A stretch of 59,330 bases of DNA, taken from contig JAUCBJ010000862.1 in NCBI GenBank assembly GCA_032718475.1, forward strand, positions 1-59,330, in the 5' to 3' direction. Below the pieces are notes generated by a model that did no database searches, had not been told where the DNA came from, and worked only from the letters and a program-made list of their open reading frames with translations. The stretch comes from Nemertoderma westbladi. Its lineage: Eukaryota > Xenacoelomorpha > Nemertodermatida > Nemertodermatidae. Positions 54,901 to 59,330 of this stretch are shown piece by piece. Within the stretch, counting starts at the first letter, position 1. Each line of letters begins with the position of its first letter. The position numbers and the translations under genes are program-made.

Positions 54901-57900
54901 CAATGTGATGGTTACTCACTCCCGTGGCAGAGTACCGGTAGTATACCACACAACTGATGGTTATTTACTCACGTGGCAGAGTACCGGTAGTATACCGCAA
55001 TGTGATGGTTACTCACTCCCGTGGCAGAGTACCGGTAGTATACCACACAAGTGATGGGTATACTCACTCCCGTGGCAGAGTACCCGTAGTATACCATACA
55101 AGTGATGGTTACTCACTCACGTGGCAGAGCACCGGTAGTATACCACACAAGTGATGGTTACTCACTCACGTGGCAGAGTACCCGTAGTATACCACACAAG
55201 TGATGGTTACTCACTCACGTGGCAGAGTACCCGTAGTATACCATACAAGTGATGGTTACTCACTCACGTGGCAGAGTACCGGTAGTATACCACACAAGTG
55301 ATGGTTACTCACTCACGTGGCAGAGTACCGGTAGTATACCACACAAGTGATGGTTACTCACTCACGTGGCAGAGTACCCGTAGTATACCATACAAGTGAT
55401 GGTTACTCACTCACGTGGCAGAGTACCGGTAGTATACCACACAAGTGATGGTTACTCACTCACGTGGCAGAGTACCGGTAGTATACCGCAATGTGATGGT
55501 TACTCACTCCCGTGGCAGAGTACCGGTAGTATACCACACAAGTGATGGTTACTCACTCCCGTGGCAGAGTACCGGTAGTATACCACACAAGTGATGGTTA
55601 CTCACTCACGTGGCAGAGTACCGGTAGTATACCACACAAGTGATGGTTACTCACTCACGTGGCAGAGTACCCGTAGTATACCACACAAGTGATGGTTACT
55701 CACTCACGTGGCAGAGTACCCGTAGTATACCATACAAGTGATGGTTACTCACTCACGTGGCAGAGTACCGGTAGTATACCACACAAGTGATGGTTACTCA
55801 CTCACGTGGCAGAGTACCGGTAGTATACCGCAATGTGATGGTTACTCACTCCCGTGGCAGAGTACCGGTAGTATACCACACAAGTGATGGTTACTCACTC
55901 CCGTGGCAGAGTACCGGTAGTATACCACACAACTGATGGTTACTCACTCCCGTGGCAGAGTACCGGTAGTATACCACACAACTGATGGTTATTTACTCAC
56001 GTGGCAGAGTACCGGTAGTATACCACACAAGTGATGGTTACTCACTCACGTGGCAGAGTACCCGTAGTATACCGCAATGTGATGGTTACTCACTCCCGTG
56101 GCAGAGTACCGGTAGTATACCACACAAGTGATGGTTACTCACTCCCGTGGCAGAGTACCGGTAGTATACCACACAACTGATGGTTACTCACTCCCGTGGC
56201 AGAGTACCGGTAGTATACCACACAAGTAATGGTTACTCACTCCCGTGGTAGAGTACCGGTAGTATACCACACAAGTGATGGTTACTCACTCCCGTGGCAG
56301 AGTACCGGTAGTATACCACACAAGTGATGGTTACTCACTCCCGTGGCAGAGTACCGGTAGTATACCACACAACTGATGGTTATTTACTCACGTGGCAGAG
56401 TACCGGTAGTATACCGCAATGTGATGGTTACTCACTCACATGGCAGAGTACCCGTAGTATACCACACAAGTAATGGTTACTCACTCCCGTGGTAGAGTAC
56501 CGGTAGTATACCACACAAGTGATGGTTACTCACTCCCGTGGCAGAGTACCGGTAGTATACCACACAACTGATGGTTATTTACTCACGTGGCAGAGTACCG
56601 GTAGTATACCGCAATGTTATGGTTACTCACTCCCGTGGCAGAGTACCGGTAGTATACCACACAAGTAATGGTTACTCACTCCCGTGGTAGAGTACCGGTA
56701 GTATACCACACAAGTGATGGTTACTTACTCACGTGGCAGAGTACCCGTAGTATACCACACAAGTGATGGTTACTCACTCACGTGGCAGAGTACCCGTAGT
56801 ATACCATACACGTGATGGTTACTCACTCACGTGGCAGAGTACCGGTAGTATACCACACAAGTGATGGTTACTCACTCACGTGGCAGAGTACCGGTAGTAT
56901 ACCATACAAGTGATGGTTACTCACTCACGTGGCAGAGTACCGGTAGTATACCACACAAGTGATGGTTAATCACTCACGTGGTAGAGTACCGGTAGTATAC
57001 CACACAAGTGATGGTTACTCACTCACGTGGCAGAGTACCCGTAGTATACCACACAAGTGATGGTTACTCACTCACGTGGCAAAGTACCCGTAGTATACCA
57101 TACAAGTGATGGTTACTCACTCACGTGGCAGAGTACCGGTAGTATACCACACAAGTGATGGTTACTCACTCATGGGTCAGAGTACCGGTAGTATACCATA
57201 CAAGTGATGGTTACTCACTCACGTGGCAGAGTACCGGTAGTATACCACACAAGTGATGGTTACTCACTCACGTGGCAGTGTACCGGTAGTATACCGCAAT
57301 GTGATGGTTACTCACTCCCGTGGCAGAGTACCGGTAGTATACCACACAAGTGATGGTTACTCACTCACGTGGCAGAGTACAGGTAGTATACCACACAAGT
57401 GATGGTTACTCACTCACGTGGCAGTGTACCGGTAGTATACCGCAATGTGATGGTTACTCACTCCCGTGGCAGAGTACCGGTAGTATACCACACAAGTGAT
57501 GGTTACTCACTCCCGTGGCAGAGTACCGGTAGTATACCACACAACTGATGGTTATTTACTCACGTGGCAGAGTACCGGTAGTATACCGCAATGTGATGGT
57601 TACTCACTCCCGTGGCAGCTGGCAGAGTACCGGTAGTATACCACACAAGTAATGGTTACTCACTCCCGTGGCAGAGTACCCGTAGTATACCACACAAGTG
57701 ATGGTTACTCACTCACGTGGCAGAGTACCCGTAGTATACCATACAAGTGATGGTTACTCACTCACGTGGCAGAGCACCGGTAGTATACCACACAAGTGAT
57801 GGTTACTCACTCACGTGGCAGAGTACCCGTAGTATACCACACACGTGATGGTTACTCACTCACGTGGCAGAGTACCCGTAGTATACCACACAAGTGATGG

Positions 57901-58230
57901 TTACTCACTCCCGTGGCAGAGTACCGGTAGTATACCATACAAGTGATGGTTACTCACTCCCGTGGCAGAGTACCGGTAGTATACCAGACAAGTGATGGTT
58001 ACTCACTCCCGTGGCAGAGTACCGGTAGTATACCACACAACTGATGGTTATTTACTCACGTGGCAGAGTACCGGTAGTATACCGCAATGTGATGGTTACT
58101 CACTCCCGTGGCAGAGTACCGGTAGTATACCACACAAGTGATGGTTACTCACTCCCGTGGCAGAGTACCGGTAGTATACCACACAAGTGATGGTTACTCA
58201 CTCACGTGGCAGAGTACCGGTCACACAAGT
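51955..58230. repeat. 49-bp satellite downstream of the gene, right block, about 128 units
   Basis: The same unit as the left block, starting with the right copy of the 160-bp duplication (51955-52114). It contains higher-order repeats: the 47708-48033 segment recurs at 53146-53471 (offset 5,438) and 52115 onward recurs at 53632 onward (offset 1,517). Recurrent variants include ggttatttactcacg, gtcactcacccccg, ccgcaatgtgatgg and gtgggtatactc. No gene is seen inside; frames of 60-90 codons are repeat translations. Confidence 0.96.
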
Positions 58231-59039
58231 ATGATACACAACAAGCAATCAAGACTCATAACTAAAACCAACAAATTTTGTGATAATAGTATCGTAGTTT
58301 ATTGAGCTGACGAGAAATCATTACTTCTCGCCAATAGGGTGTTACAGAAAATATGAGTGCTTAAAAACTCAAAGAGTTTTATTTTAACTATTCTCGAACA
58401 GTTGGTCCAAACCTACTTATTAAAAGGTTCACCCTTCTGTACAGATTTGATAATTGGTTAAGGATTTCATAATTATCGTTAGTTATCGGACTTACTTTCG
58501 GTGTCTACCGGTTTACCATTGATATTGATTCTATCTACGGGGCTATTTTTAAATGATTAAAGGTCTGTGTAAACGTAGGTTTCTTAACATAAATTAAATT
58601 ACAGATAAGATAAATTACATACATTTTTACTTCCAAGGACCAAGAAAAATATATTTGATCGGACCAAGATTTATTTTCATACCGAACCAGAGATTTTTAC
58701 ATAAAGGGGATAACTATATTTACTACTTATCCTACCCCAAATGCGTTATGTAATTAGAGGCTAAAGATATGTTGTCAGCGTACATTATGTGGTTACATCT
58801 AGGGTTATTAATTAATTAAGTTGACATCCTGTATCATCTACGTAGACTACGTACATGTAACCTGATAAAATCCCACTTGTTTAGTCCCGTTTGTAACAAA
58901 AACTACTGGAAATTCACCCACCCTTTGATACAGTAAGAGTTTGAAATCGAAACCAACATCTGAGAATCGTAAAATGTAAATGAAGGAATAATTGGTAGTG
59001 AATTAAATAAAGTCATACACTAAAGAGCGGTCAATATAA
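58231..59039. other. Non-repetitive AT-rich sequence, nothing recognised
   Basis: About 810 bp after the satellite. No open frame of note, RNA gene or repeat is visible; it looks like ordinary intergenic DNA. Confidence 0.5.
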
Positions 59040-59250
59040 AACATTGAAGAAGTCCACAGAGATTATGGATTTATGTCTGTCTTTCCTCAGATTATCTACT
59101 TTTTCGGAATCCATTTTGGTTGCCACCCATGAGCCTTTCAACAATATGCCTTACACGGCTTATCATTTTTGTTTAACCTAATACAACCTAAACTAGATAA
59201 CATTCCAATACGATGTATATCCTGAAAAGTTGCCTTCGTCGCATTTTGCA
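59040..59250 (-). mobile_element. RTE-like reverse transcriptase relic, minus strand
   Basis: Minus-strand translation gives RHIVERLMGGNQNGFRKSR, then after a lost segment NLRKDRHKSIISVDFF. These match the intact LINE's RDPIERLLRGNQNGFRKGR and KKKDRHLAVIFVDFFKAF. About 15 residues between the two are missing and stops follow. The similarity fades towards 59250. It is a dead copy. Confidence 0.65.
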
Positions 59251-59330
59251 GAAAACAATGAATACTTGAGCATTTCGTAAATAAACGTAAACAATTTCTG
59301 CATATCACATTTCTTTCAAATGAAACTCGG

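Noticed and set aside
46870-58230. CRISPR array or short genes of 60-90 codons
   Set aside because: This is a contiguous 49-bp tandem satellite with no spacers. The open frames are its translations.

Overview
This is nuclear DNA from an animal, most likely a marine invertebrate. The evidence is a many-exon cadherin gene with GT-AG introns, non-LTR retrotransposons of several clades, long minisatellites and AT-rich introns. Nothing prokaryotic is present and the species cannot be named from this sequence.

One gene dominates the window: the 3' part of a plus-strand, single-pass cadherin-superfamily gene. I assembled 22 exons between 3635 and 46616 from splice sites, codon phase and protein motifs. 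They join into one frame of 1,073 residues ending in a stop, with every intron phase matching. The product has one partial and six further cadherin (EC) repeats, a membrane-proximal region with a tetra-arginine site, a transmembrane helix, and a short Lys/Pro-rich tail partly encoded by 24- and 21-bp micro-exons. It ends in a WW-like motif. The 5' part of the gene lies upstream of the window.

About 60 percent of the window is tandem repeat. The most striking feature is that four exons of this gene (ending at 7070, 28996, 38325 and 44700) are each followed by a tandem array whose unit is the 3' end of that exon plus its own 5' splice site. The units are 51, 31, 48 and 42-44 bp and the arrays hold about 216, 243, 8 and 36 copies. 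The introns therefore carry hundreds of copies of the upstream exon end and donor. In the three I checked in detail the unit equals the distance between two short identical words, one in the exon and one in the intron. Other arrays are a 44-45 bp satellite (1-3565), a 19-bp hairpin-like satellite in a tail intron (40370-44258) and a 49-bp satellite downstream of the gene (46870-58230).

Mobile elements sit in the introns and arrays. A reverse transcriptase/endonuclease retroelement (7086-11505) lies in the first unit of the 51-bp array. An apparently intact RTE-like LINE (48194-51954, minus strand) lies in the 3' satellite, flanked by a 160-bp direct duplication. A 5'-truncated CR1/L2-like LINE (6095-6775) and decayed RTE-like relics (3965-5715; 59040-59250) are also present. 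One relic holds a 268-bp element with a long inverted repeat, RNA polymerase III-like A and B boxes and a hammerhead ribozyme-like core. An unclassified insertion (29015-29481) again sits just after a native splice donor.

The region 58231-59040 and the plain introns show nothing I can assign.
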